This document shows positions 1-6,475 of a DNA stretch of 10,306 bases, piece by piece; position 1 is the first letter of the stretch, and the number at the start of each line of letters is the position of its first letter. The stretch lies in NCBI GenBank assembly GCA_012511315.1, contig JAAZGI010000331.1, forward strand, positions 1 through 10,306, given 5' to 3'. The notes beneath the pieces were generated by a model, which saw nothing but the letters and a program-made list of their open reading frames with translations, was not told the DNA's origin and did no database searches. The position numbers were made by a program, and so were the translations under genes. The stretch comes from Clostridium sp. (GTDB lineage Bacteria > Bacillota > Clostridia > Clostridiales > Clostridiaceae).

Positions 1-83
1 CTTCCCTCTTTCACCTCTGAGAAGAAATCTCCATGCATATCATTAGAGTGTAGTATAGTAAATCTTTGCTTTTTCATTTTCAT
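1..83 (-). CDS. 5'-nucleotidase-like metallophosphatase, N-terminal fragment (runs off left edge)
   Basis: Only the first 27 codons are in the window. The ATG at 83-81 has an AGAGGAG ribosome binding site at 98-92, 8 bases upstream; a second in-frame ATG follows at 77. After a short basic start the peptide reads FTILHSNDMHGDF. This matches the first metal-binding motif (LHxNDxHG) of the calcineurin-like phosphoesterase domain in the UshA/5'-nucleotidase/2',3'-cyclic phosphodiesterase family, where the Asp and His bind the dinuclear metal centre. Many relatives are secreted, but no hydrophobic signal peptide precedes the motif here, so this one looks cytoplasmic; that is an inference from 27 residues. 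The gene lies downstream of a promoter with a Fur-family-like palindrome, which suggests metal or redox control. The exact substrate cannot be told from this fragment. Confidence 0.72.
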   Translation of the reverse strand, partial: MKMKKQRFTILHSNDMHGDFFSEVKEG

Positions 84-155
84 TTCTTCATCTCCTCTGC
101 TTTATTTTTAACTATTACTCAGTAAACTGAACCTCCGGATAGTAGATTTGTATTA

Positions 156-184
156 ATTATACCTCTGATAACCGTTATCATCAA
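156..184 (-). promoter_or_regulatory. Sigma-A type promoter for the metallophosphatase gene
   Basis: On the minus strand a perfect TATAAT lies at 161-156 and TTGATG (4 of 6 match to TTGACA) at 184-179, separated by exactly 17 bases. Transcription would start near 149, leaving a leader of about 65 bases before the ATG at 83. The spacer contains the palindrome described at 166-180. The call rests on consensus matches and spacing only. Confidence 0.6.
166..180. promoter_or_regulatory. 7-1-7 palindrome resembling a Fur-family operator
   Basis: TGATAAC-C-GTTATCA is a perfect 7-1-7 inverted repeat. The Bacillus Fur box core is TGATAATNATTATCA, so each arm differs at one symmetric base. PerR and Zur boxes share the 7-1-7 layout but fit the outer bases less well. 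The site fills most of the spacer between the -35 and -10 hexamers and overlaps the last two bases of the -35, the expected position for a repressor that blocks RNA polymerase. Which Fur-family protein binds, if any, is inference. Confidence 0.5.
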
Positions 185-414
185 GCTAGCATACTAGGTT
201 AACTTATTATATAAACAGCATTTAACATTTTAACTGGCTTTACCTAAGACCTTCATACTATTTAGCGCTTAATGTCAACATTCCTTAAACAAGTACATTC
301 TTTACCACTCCCAGAAAGATAAGTCTTTTCTACTTCTCTCTAGCCCAATCTTCTATTTATTCTAATCAATTCTGGCTTCATCCTTGTGGCTAAAAGAGCT
401 CCTATAGCTTCTTC
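185..414. other. Non-coding spacer with no gene recognised
   Basis: This AT-rich stretch lies between the terminator of the FAD-binding protein gene and the metallophosphatase promoter. I see no open frame with a ribosome binding site, no recognisable RNA gene and no significant repeat. A TTGACA on the minus strand (278-273) has no -10 at suitable spacing. Confidence 0.5.
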
Positions 415-417
415 AAA

Positions 418-463
418 AAAGACTCTCCCAAAGTTCTGTAGGCTGAACTTTGGGAGATTCTTT
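418..463 (-). terminator. Rho-independent terminator of the FAD/NAD(P)-binding protein gene
   Basis: The arms 418-436 and 445-463 pair over 19 positions with a single mismatch (423/458). The core CTCCCAAAGTTC/GAACTTTGGGAG is perfect and the loop is 8 bases (437-444). Read on the minus strand, the stem runs into six U residues (complement of 415-420). It lies 87 bases past the stop codon at 550. The plus-strand side has only a weak T run, so its main direction is minus. Confidence 0.88.
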
Positions 464-549
464 ATAATATGAGGAAGTTTTAATTTAATAACCCTAGTGA
501 AATGAGCTGCATGAAACTTTTAAAGTTTTTTTGAAATACTACTATCTTT

Positions 550-2055
550 TCAATTTCGGTTTGGCTGTTGATCCATAAACCACGTTCCTACGCTGGTAGC
601 CAGTTGATAGGTGAGTTGGGCATCATTATTTTCATGTTGAGTACCCCCGATGAGCATACCAAAAAAGAATAAATTATCAAGTACTCCAAAGTTTTGGTTC
701 ATAACTTGGGCTTGTGGCCAATCAATCAATACAAAACTTCCATCAAATTGCGGTTGAATAATGTTTTTGTGATATAAATTTTGAACCAAAGGTAAGCTTT
801 TACCAACCTCACTTAGTCGTAGATTAAAACCCGTTGCATTGACCAGTACATCTACCCCTTCCCTTCGATCAGCCTCCATCGAGAACCCACCCTGGTCTTT
901 GACATGAACATCAGAAATTCCATGGACAATTCTTATTTTTCCTTGATCTAGTAAATCAAACATCCATTGAAATGTCTTGTAGGGAACACGGGTTTTAAAA
1001 AATTTGAGTTTGTCATGGTAATTTTCAAGATAAAACTCTTTGTCTTGCCCACTTAAACTGTTATATAAGTGGGGAATAAAAGCAACTAGTTTACTATTAT
1101 AAGCATGAATCAAGGCCAAATCTTGATCTTTTGATTCAACGGCTTGGCGGATGATTTCTAGGTCTCTTGTTTTATATTTATGATAGACAGTATCAACATC
1201 TACACCTTCTGCTTGAATGTCATCTTTAAAGGTTTTTAGGATGATTGAAAAAGGGATAACCCCGCTATGCTTACCTCTTTCCTCTTGAATCCAAGCCATG
1301 GAAAACGTGAATTGAAAATCATCTTTTTCATAAGGAATGTCAGCGAAGCGAAAACTATGTTCTCGAACATAGAAGGTTAATGGATGTTTTAGGTGATAGT
1401 TGGTCATGAAAAATCGAATTAAATCAATCCCGGTAGCACCACTACCTATGATGCCTATTCGGTCCTCTGGGGACAAGCCAGTTAGCTGATCCTTCATTGG
1501 GTAAGGATTTCCTATATAGTTTTTAGATCCATCGAGCCCATAATAATCAGCATATTGAGGGTGACCTAGGGCAAGGAAAACTGCATCATAGATTTCATTA
1601 TGCCACCCCTCGGTTTTCTTTAAGCGGTAAGTATAGCTCCCCTGTTTATCTTCAAAAATGGATTGGTTGGTTTTTGAATCCAATACTTCAATGTCCTCAA
1701 TCCTGGTTTGAAAGTGAATGACCTGTTTATGGTTAAAATATGGTGCAAATCGTTCTTGCAAGTATTGTCCATATCGAGGCCTTGAAACTAAATCTTCAAA
1801 GTTTGTAGGTTCTTCAAAATGCTCCTCTAGCCACTGGGTAAAATCCAAAGGATTCTTTTCATCCACACTGATAAAATCAGGACTAATATTTAACATCACG
1901 GATTCATCATCCGGACTATAAGGAAGACCTACCCCTAAAATATCTCTTGGTTCAAATATATGAATTTCATCCTCAATTTTTAAGTTGGGATGATCAAGTA
2001 TTCCCTTTAAGGCACTTGCACCGGAAATCCCAGCACCAACTATTGCAATTTTCAT
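550..2055 (-). CDS. FAD/NAD(P)-binding protein, PF13454-like, substrate unknown
   Basis: The product is 501 residues from the ATG at 2055. I prefer this start to the upstream in-frame codon at 2103 because a perfect AGGAGG (2067-2062) lies 6 bases before it and the N-terminal FAD-binding motif follows at once (IVGAGISG, residues 5-12). Next come the flavoprotein-like YSPDDESVMLNISP segment (46-59), LALGHP (161-166), a second dinucleotide-binding motif IGIIGSGATGID (200-211) and a late ATGF motif typical of flavin monooxygenase-like folds. The architecture resembles the YdhS-like FAD-NAD(P)-binding proteins, distantly related to lysine/ornithine N-hydroxylases. It has no signal peptide or membrane segment, so it is probably cytosolic. 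It is flanked by terminators on both sides and appears monocistronic; nothing ties it to the tetrapyrrole operon except proximity. The reaction and substrate cannot be assigned from sequence. Confidence 0.85.
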   Translation of the reverse strand: MKIAIVGAGISGASALKGILDHPNLKIEDEIHIFEPRDILGVGLPYSPDDESVMLNISPDFISVDEKNPLDFTQWLEEHFEEPTNFEDLVSRPRYGQYLQERFAPYFNHKQVIHFQTRIEDIEVLDSKTNQSIFEDKQGSYTYRLKKTEGWHNEIYDAVFLALGHPQYADYYGLDGSKNYIGNPYPMKDQLTGLSPEDRIGIIGSGATGIDLIRFFMTNYHLKHPLTFYVREHSFRFADIPYEKDDFQFTFSMAWIQEERGKHSGVIPFSIILKTFKDDIQAEGVDVDTVYHKYKTRDLEIIRQAVESKDQDLALIHAYNSKLVAFIPHLYNSLSGQDKEFYLENYHDKLKFFKTRVPYKTFQWMFDLLDQGKIRIVHGISDVHVKDQGGFSMEADRREGVDVLVNATGFNLRLSEVGKSLPLVQNLYHKNIIQPQFDGSFVLIDWPQAQVMNQNFGVLDNLFFFGMLIGGTQHENNDAQLTYQLATSVGTWFMDQQPNRN

Positions 2056-2330
2056 CAGTTTCCTCCTAAGCTCTTCACGCTCATTCCTCAAACAAAAACC
2101 CAACTACTCGATTAATAATACTCTACCATTTTAAATCATTTTGGGCTTGGTTTTTTTGTCTTTCGCTATATTTTTACTCGCAGCTTTTTAATAACCGCTT
2201 TTTAATGGTCGCTTTTCCAAGCACTCGTTCTCAAATAAATTCATTGGAACAGGATTTATTTGAAAGCTCTGGTCCAAGTAGGCAACTACTAGGAAACTAG
2301 GAATAGATTATCATTCTGCAAAAAATCTAA
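2056..2330. other. Leader region upstream of the FAD-binding protein gene
   Basis: This spacer contains the AGGAGG site of the downstream gene and, presumably, its promoter. The best -10-like hexamer is TATTAT (2120-2115, minus), but no good -35 lies 16-18 bases away, so I do not call a promoter. An AT-rich inverted repeat sits at 2231-2263. No gene, riboswitch or RNA was recognised. Confidence 0.5.
2231..2263. repeat. AT-rich inverted repeat, 10-bp arms
   Basis: TCAAATAAAT (2231-2240) pairs perfectly with ATTTATTTGA (2254-2263) across a 13-base loop. It lies between the operon terminator and the FAD-binding protein gene. There is no adjacent T run, so it is not an intrinsic terminator. It could be an operator or a chance AT-rich repeat. 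Confidence 0.4.
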
Positions 2331-2370
2331 GGAGCCCTTGTAAATCCTTTAAATGATTTACAAGGGCTCT
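2331..2370 (-). terminator. Rho-independent terminator, probable end of the tetrapyrrole operon
   Basis: The perfect arms GAGCCCTTGTAAATC-type (2332-2346) and 2355-2369 form a 15-bp stem, plus a G-U pair at 2331/2370, around an 8-base loop (2347-2354). On the minus strand the stem is followed by TTAGATTTTTT. It is the first strong terminator after cbiC, about 350 bases past its stop. The plus-strand side lacks a T run. Confidence 0.82.
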
Positions 2371-2720
2371 AAACTTGAGGACTATCAATAGGTCAAACGG
2401 TAATCCTTATAAACTTGTAGATTTACTTTACGATCTACCAGGATTTTAAAAATTAACCTTTGCAGGAATTTAAAAGGAATCATTTATGGGCAATCAATAT
2501 TGGTCCGTCTGTTTACTTTAACGCAAGGCAACAAGGGCACTCAATTAATTGTTAAACCAAGCTAGTTTAAAGGTAATCGGCTATCGGCTAAGCTTGGTTA
2601 AAAAGCATCTGTTCTCCTAGACTCACAACTCTCTTAATATGGTTAAGCGTTTAATCTTAGAGCAAAGCTCTTGTCTTGTAATGTTAGATATCCAAACCCC
2701 TTATTGGCCCATAACTGTTC
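2371..2720. other. 350-base untranslated stretch between cbiC and the terminator
   Basis: I recognise no protein gene here. Visible structure includes a 9-bp inverted repeat AACCAAGCT/AGCTTGGTT (2555-2563 and 2591-2599) with a tandem CGGCTA(T/A) repeat in its loop, a small AGAGC-AAA-GCTCT hairpin near 2659-2671, and GTAGAT/ATCTAC near 2417-2438. None has a U tract. It could be a long 3' UTR, an sRNA or a decayed gene; the sequence does not decide. Confidence 0.4.
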
Positions 2721-3401
2721 TTAGTGCTGGGAGCTCCCCTGATTAATATCGTCTTTTAAAGGACTCTCATCTTCTCGGGCTACAATTTGGTATAACAGTG
2801 CATTACAGATGGCAGCCGCAACGTTACTGCCACCTTTGCGCCCCTTGGCAATGATATGGGGAACATCAGTGCTTAAAATCAATTCTTTGGATTCCACCAC
2901 ATTAACAAAGCCTACCGGAACGCCAATAATTAACTCCGGGCGGCGACCTCCTGTTTGGATCAGCTCATAAAGCTCGATCAGAGCTGTAGGGGCGTTGCCA
3001 CACACAAATATAATGGGTTGTTCAGTCTGTTCAAAGGCATAGTGCACAGCTGTCGCCGAGCGTGTGGTTTGGTTTTTCTTAGCTAGGTTTGCCACCTCTT
3101 CTGAGCCAATAAAACAAACCCCCTGACAGCCTGCCTTAGCCAAGGCTTTTTTATTAATCCCGGCTAAAGCCATGGAAGTGTCTGTTACAATGACCGCTCC
3201 TTTTTTAAGAATGGCATGGGCTTTTTCTACTGCCTCATTGGAGAAGACCAGTTGGTCTAAGTATTCAAAATCAGCCGTTGTATGAATTACGCGCTTTATA
3301 ATCGGAGCTTGAAGTGGATCCAAGCTGCGCTCTCCAATTAATTCTTCTATTATTTCAAAACTCTTTGTTTCAATGTCTTTTGGATTTTTAATATAGTTCA
3401 C
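2721..3401 (-). CDS. cbiC: Cobalt-precorrin-8 methylmutase CbiC
   Basis: The enzyme moves a methyl group from C-11 to C-12 of the corrin ring, turning (cobalt-)precorrin-8 into (hydrogeno)cobyrinic acid. I place the start at the GTG at 3401-3399, giving 226 residues, because GGGAGAGAG lies just upstream and the family start block YIKNPKDIETKSFEII follows directly. The longer frame from 3437 begins with TTG and has no ribosome binding site. The catalytic-region histidine is seen in KRVIHTTADFEY (His40 from this start; equivalent to the conserved CobH His). Other family blocks are GAVIVTDTSMALAGI, TRSATAV, FVCGNAPTAL and GVPVGFVNVVESKE, followed by KGRKGGSNVAAAICNAL. Length is normal for the family. 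It is the last gene of the operon and overlaps cbiA by 14 bases, which suggests translational coupling. Confidence 0.93.
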   Translation of the reverse strand: MNYIKNPKDIETKSFEIIEELIGERSLDPLQAPIIKRVIHTTADFEYLDQLVFSNEAVEKAHAILKKGAVIVTDTSMALAGINKKALAKAGCQGVCFIGSEEVANLAKKNQTTRSATAVHYAFEQTEQPIIFVCGNAPTALIELYELIQTGGRRPELIIGVPVGFVNVVESKELILSTDVPHIIAKGRKGGSNVAAAICNALLYQIVAREDESPLKDDINQGSSQH

Positions 3402-4863
3402 GTTCTCTCTCCCTATGATAGGCTTGTGTGGTTTCAATGAAACGGGTCACTGCCTTTGGTAATTCAGTGAAATGTAAATGGACATAACTCCCCAAAGCTC
3501 TGTTGAAAGATTGTCCTGTCATATAGTCGCCGCTTCCAGACGCCTTTCGGGCGAAAAACGCCCTTCCTTCCAGTTCGCTACGTGACCGATGGAAACTGTG
3601 GCAGCGAGCGGACTCCCCTTTTTTAAATAACAGATTATCTCTCTGGGCTGTCAATGTGGCATAGCCAAACTCTTGCAGCCGAGTAGTCATTCGGCAAGCT
3701 CCCTTAAAAACACCCACCCCAGGAATCGTTTCTTCTTGACCTTGATCATCAGAGGTTATGATTTGACTGTGTAGGAACATAAAACCTCCCCCTTCAGCGT
3801 AAAGGGGTAATCCGTCTTGAACCTTCCGGTAAAGATCTTTTCGCAGACTTTCATTGAGACGAATTTCTTCTCCATGTAACTCTGGGTAGCCCCCCCATAT
3901 AATCACGCCATCGGCATCCTTTGGAAGAATGGGATCATGTAAGGGTGAAAAGAATCGAATGTCTGCGCCTTGTTCTGCTAAACACTGGATGTTTTCTTCA
4001 TAGGCAAAACAAAATGCTTGGTCTTTGGACACATAGATGATGGGCAATTTTTCCACTTTCCCCTTAGGGGCCACCACCTTTTGCTTAGCCTCCTTCCCCT
4101 GTTCTAGCTGCTCCAGGCTGCTCTTTTGGCTGGCCTTCACGCTTGACCTGGCTTGGCTTTCCTTTAAGGCTCCAGCCTCTTCAACCAAGAAATCGAAACG
4201 ATGCCAATCAAAGGTTTCTAACGCTGTGTCTCCTAAAGCTTTCAGTTTTAGCTGAATGTCTTGGATTTCATCGGCTGTGATTAAACCTAGGTTGCGAGAT
4301 CCAATCTCTGCCTCTCTTATATTCGGAAGATAGCCTATCACTGGGATTTTTAGGATCCCTTCAATTAGCTGTTGATAGTAAGAAAACATTCCCTTTGAAC
4401 AGGTGTTCAGTAAGATTCCTTTGATCCGATTAGGTGCAAACTCAAGAAAGCCTTTAATTTCCGCACAAATCGAGCGGGCTTTTCCTGTAACGCTTACCGT
4501 TAATAGGACTGGAGTCTCAGTCACCAGAGAAACTTCATTAGCTGAGGCTGCTCCTTCGTTTCCAATACCATCATAAAGACCCATAGCCCCTTCCAAGATG
4601 GAAATATTTCCCAATGAGCCATGACTAGCCAATGAGTCCAAGGCTGAGTCTTCTCCCATTAAAAATAAATCTAAATTTCCACTAAAAACTCCCGTTACTT
4701 TACGATGAAACATAGGGTCAATGTAATCTGGTCCACATTTAAAAGCCACCGGCGTTTTGCCCCTGGTCTTCAAAGCCATCAACAGAGCGCAGGTCATGGT
4801 GGTCTTGCCGGAACCACTGCCAGTGCCGGCAATCAGAACTCGAGGGTGCAGTCCTTTACTCAT
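3388..4863 (-). CDS. cbiA: Cobyrinate a,c-diamide synthase CbiA with degenerate glutaminase site
   Basis: CbiA amidates the a and c carboxylates of cobyrinic acid using ATP and glutamine. The 491-residue protein has an N-terminal P-loop synthetase domain (about 7-225): GTGSGSGKTT (13-22), KCGPDYIDP with Asp46 and Asp49, and EGAMGLYDG with Glu91, all matching known active-site positions of CbiA. A Ser/Lys/Gln-rich linker (about 231-272) precedes a C-terminal GATase_3-like domain (about 274-480) with WGGYPELHG (323-331), FHRSR (His425) and SYVHLHF (459-465). The family motif YAECGG reads YAEGGG here, so the nucleophilic cysteine is Gly358. The codon is GGG, two changes from a Cys codon, so one base error would not explain it. 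The protein may use free ammonia. The ATG overlaps the end of cbiET by 8 bases. Family assignment is secure; glutaminase activity is doubtful. Confidence 0.92.
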   Translation of the reverse strand: MSKGLHPRVLIAGTGSGSGKTTMTCALLMALKTRGKTPVAFKCGPDYIDPMFHRKVTGVFSGNLDLFLMGEDSALDSLASHGSLGNISILEGAMGLYDGIGNEGAASANEVSLVTETPVLLTVSVTGKARSICAEIKGFLEFAPNRIKGILLNTCSKGMFSYYQQLIEGILKIPVIGYLPNIREAEIGSRNLGLITADEIQDIQLKLKALGDTALETFDWHRFDFLVEEAGALKESQARSSVKASQKSSLEQLEQGKEAKQKVVAPKGKVEKLPIIYVSKDQAFCFAYEENIQCLAEQGADIRFFSPLHDPILPKDADGVIIWGGYPELHGEEIRLNESLRKDLYRKVQDGLPLYAEGGGFMFLHSQIITSDDQGQEETIPGVGVFKGACRMTTRLQEFGYATLTAQRDNLLFKKGESARCHSFHRSRSELEGRAFFARKASGSGDYMTGQSFNRALGSYVHLHFTELPKAVTRFIETTQAYHRERERELY

Positions 4864-6034
4864 CTTCGCTTTCTCCCTTCATCTTCGCAAAATCCATGGT
4901 GATTATATATACAGGGTTTTGAGCCATCATTAAATCATAACTCCCCAGTTTACGGGACCGAGCCACATTTACGCAAATCACCTCATAATCCATGGTTTGG
5001 TAGCCATCTAATATCTTGATAGCTTCATTGATTCCTTGCAAACTAACTACATTAATCACCAATTTAAGCTTGGGGTTAACCACTAGGAGCTTTTCCACAA
5101 TCTCAGCCATCTGACCACCAGAACCACCAATAAAAACTTTGTCAGGAGCTGGTAATCCCTCTAGGGCTGCTGGAGCTAAGCCCTTGATCACGTTGAGATT
5201 AAAGGCACCATGTTTTAAGCGATTTTCTTGGATGAGTTCTAAGCCCTCCTCCTTACGCTCAATGGCATAGACCATTCCTTGATATGCCTTACGGGCTAAT
5301 TCAATGGCCACTGAGCCTGTTCCCGCCCCGATGTCATAGACCACTTCATCGGGCTCAACCTGGAGTTTATCAATGGACAAATGGCGTATTTCTTCCTTAG
5401 TCATGGGTACCTTGCCGCGAATAAAGTCTGAATCCTTCAGATTTTTATTGGGGGATATCCAGTTTGAATGTTCTACATAGAGGACTGCCAAGTCTAACAA
5501 CTCAGCGTCTATGAAGTCCTTGGCCTGGCCTTTTAAAATTCGCTCATGGGGCAAAGTTAACGCCTCGCCAATTACAACCTCGACCTCGCCAAGGCCCGCC
5601 TTGGTTAAAGCCTCACAACAATCAGAAGCTCGATTCACACCTCCCGTTAAGGCAAACACTTTATGATGGTAACTCACATAAGGTACCAAGGATTTTTGAT
5701 TCCCATGTAAACTAATGAGTTTGGCATCATCATAAGGAACTTTAAGCCGACTACTTAGATAGGCAATACTTGACACACCAGGATAAAATGACACCAAAGC
5801 ATCCTTCTTAAATTGCTTTTCAATGGTTTGAGCTAGGCTATGAAATCCAGTATCACCACTGACTAACACAGCAGTAGAGCCTTCAATGGGTTCTTCAAGC
5901 TTCTTTAAAAGATCTGAAATTGCCATCTCTCGAGTGTTTAAAACCCGTTTCGCTCCTTGAATGATTCGATGTGCTTGGGCGGATAAAAGCTCTGGATTAC
6001 CTGGCCCCATCCCCACTACATCAATCTGCTTCAT
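4856..6034 (-). CDS. cbiET: CbiE-CbiT fusion: cobalt-precorrin-7 C5- and precorrin-6B C15-methyltransferase (decarboxylating)
   Basis: This 392-residue fusion has the CobL-type layout. Residues 1 to about 200 are CbiE, a tetrapyrrole methylase fold with VVGMGPGNPELL (6-17), VLVSGDTGFHSL (56-67) and YPGVSSIAYL (84-93). Residues about 205-392 are CbiT, a class I SAM-dependent methyltransferase with RGKVPMTKEEIRHLSIDKL (206-224), the SAM-binding YDIGAGTGSVAIELA (233-247) and FIGGSGG (301-307). Together they methylate C5 and C15 and decarboxylate the acetate side chain on ring C. The start is coupled to cbiX by an ATGA overlap at 6034-6031, and the stop overlaps cbiA. The CbiJ-type reductase needed to form its substrate is not in this window. 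All expected motifs are present and nothing looks damaged. Confidence 0.94.
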   Translation of the reverse strand: MKQIDVVGMGPGNPELLSAQAHRIIQGAKRVLNTREMAISDLLKKLEEPIEGSTAVLVSGDTGFHSLAQTIEKQFKKDALVSFYPGVSSIAYLSSRLKVPYDDAKLISLHGNQKSLVPYVSYHHKVFALTGGVNRASDCCEALTKAGLGEVEVVIGEALTLPHERILKGQAKDFIDAELLDLAVLYVEHSNWISPNKNLKDSDFIRGKVPMTKEEIRHLSIDKLQVEPDEVVYDIGAGTGSVAIELARKAYQGMVYAIERKEEGLELIQENRLKHGAFNLNVIKGLAPAALEGLPAPDKVFIGGSGGQMAEIVEKLLVVNPKLKLVINVVSLQGINEAIKILDGYQTMDYEVICVNVARSRKLGSYDLMMAQNPVYIITMDFAKMKGESEDE

Positions 6035-6387
6035 CCCTGAATACGTTCCACTAATAAATCTGCCAAGCGTGGATCCTGACCCAAAGACTGTCCCAGCTCA
6101 ATGCTTATGTCAGGATAGGTCTTTTTGCAAGCTGCAATCATCTCTGGAATGTCTTCTAAGATATGAATCCCTGAAAATAGGAAGTAGGGAATCACTTTAA
6201 TCTGATTGACTCCTTCAGCCACTAATTTTTCGACTCCTTTTTCAAGGCTTTCTTCACTAAACTCCATGTAGGCATGGCGTATCTTTTCTCCTGGCATTTT
6301 GTCCCGAACCATGTCCACAATTCCTTCAAACGTCTTCTTTGTAGCCTCTGCCCTTGATCCATGAGCAACAATTAAAATACCTTTCAT
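6031..6387 (-). CDS. cbiX: Sirohydrochlorin cobaltochelatase, short form CbiX
   Basis: The enzyme inserts Co2+ into sirohydrochlorin, the committed step of the anaerobic (early cobalt) B12 route. Related SirB enzymes insert Fe2+ for siroheme. At 118 residues it is a single-domain CbiX(S) type, which acts as a homodimer in characterised members. The two metal-site histidines are visible: His9 in VAHGSR and His75 in PYFLFSGIHILEDIP. The C-terminal LGQDPRLADLL is also typical. There is no His-rich tail or second domain. A perfect AGGAGG lies 6 bases before the ATG. The 88-base gap to hemB is the only sizeable gap in the operon, and it separates the general tetrapyrrole genes from the corrin-specific ones. 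Its place just upstream of cbiET favours cobalt over iron, but because the operon also makes sirohydrochlorin a dual role for siroheme cannot be excluded. Confidence 0.9.
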   Translation of the reverse strand: MKGILIVAHGSRAEATKKTFEGIVDMVRDKMPGEKIRHAYMEFSEESLEKGVEKLVAEGVNQIKVIPYFLFSGIHILEDIPEMIAACKKTYPDISIELGQSLGQDPRLADLLVERIQG

Positions 6388-6475
6388 TGATATCCTCCTG
6401 TTTTAAACCACCTTGATGGATGGTATTGTCGTGTTATTTTTTAAACTCGTTGATTTTTTTATTCTTTTACTCTTA
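6388..6475 (-). other. hemB-cbiX intergenic gap
   Basis: This 88-base AT-rich gap is the only break in an otherwise overlapping gene chain. It carries the AGGAGG of cbiX. I see no GC-rich hairpin followed by U residues, so transcription probably continues through. An internal promoter is possible but no convincing -35/-10 pair was found. Confidence 0.5.

Noticed and set aside
1718..1921. Plus-strand open frames such as those at 1718-1921, 4037-4255, 4705-4902, 5961-6200, 8764-9045 and 9808-10155
   Set aside because: All lie antisense to well-supported genes, resemble no known family and have Cys/Ser/Pro-rich compositions typical of shadow frames.
2115..2143. TATTAT as a -10 for the FAD-binding protein gene on the minus strand
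   Set aside because: The hexamer at 17-base spacing is CAAAAT, which does not resemble TTGACA, so the promoter is not supported.
2301..2316. GAATAGATTATCATTC, which resembles a half Fur box near the FAD-binding protein gene
   Set aside because: Only one arm fits the consensus; the other does not pair, and no promoter hexamers are placed around it.
2588..2620. Six-codon mini-ORF on the minus strand (ATG at 2608, TAG at 2590-2588) with AGGAG five bases upstream, possibly a leader peptide
   Set aside because: No gene follows it before the terminator, its codons show no regulatory run of one amino acid, and a match of this size is expected by chance.
3775..3800. Sequencing error as the explanation for the YAEGGG motif in CbiA
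   Set aside because: The codon GGG differs from both Cys codons at two positions and the frame is intact on both sides, so a single miscall or indel would not produce it. Raw reads would still settle it.
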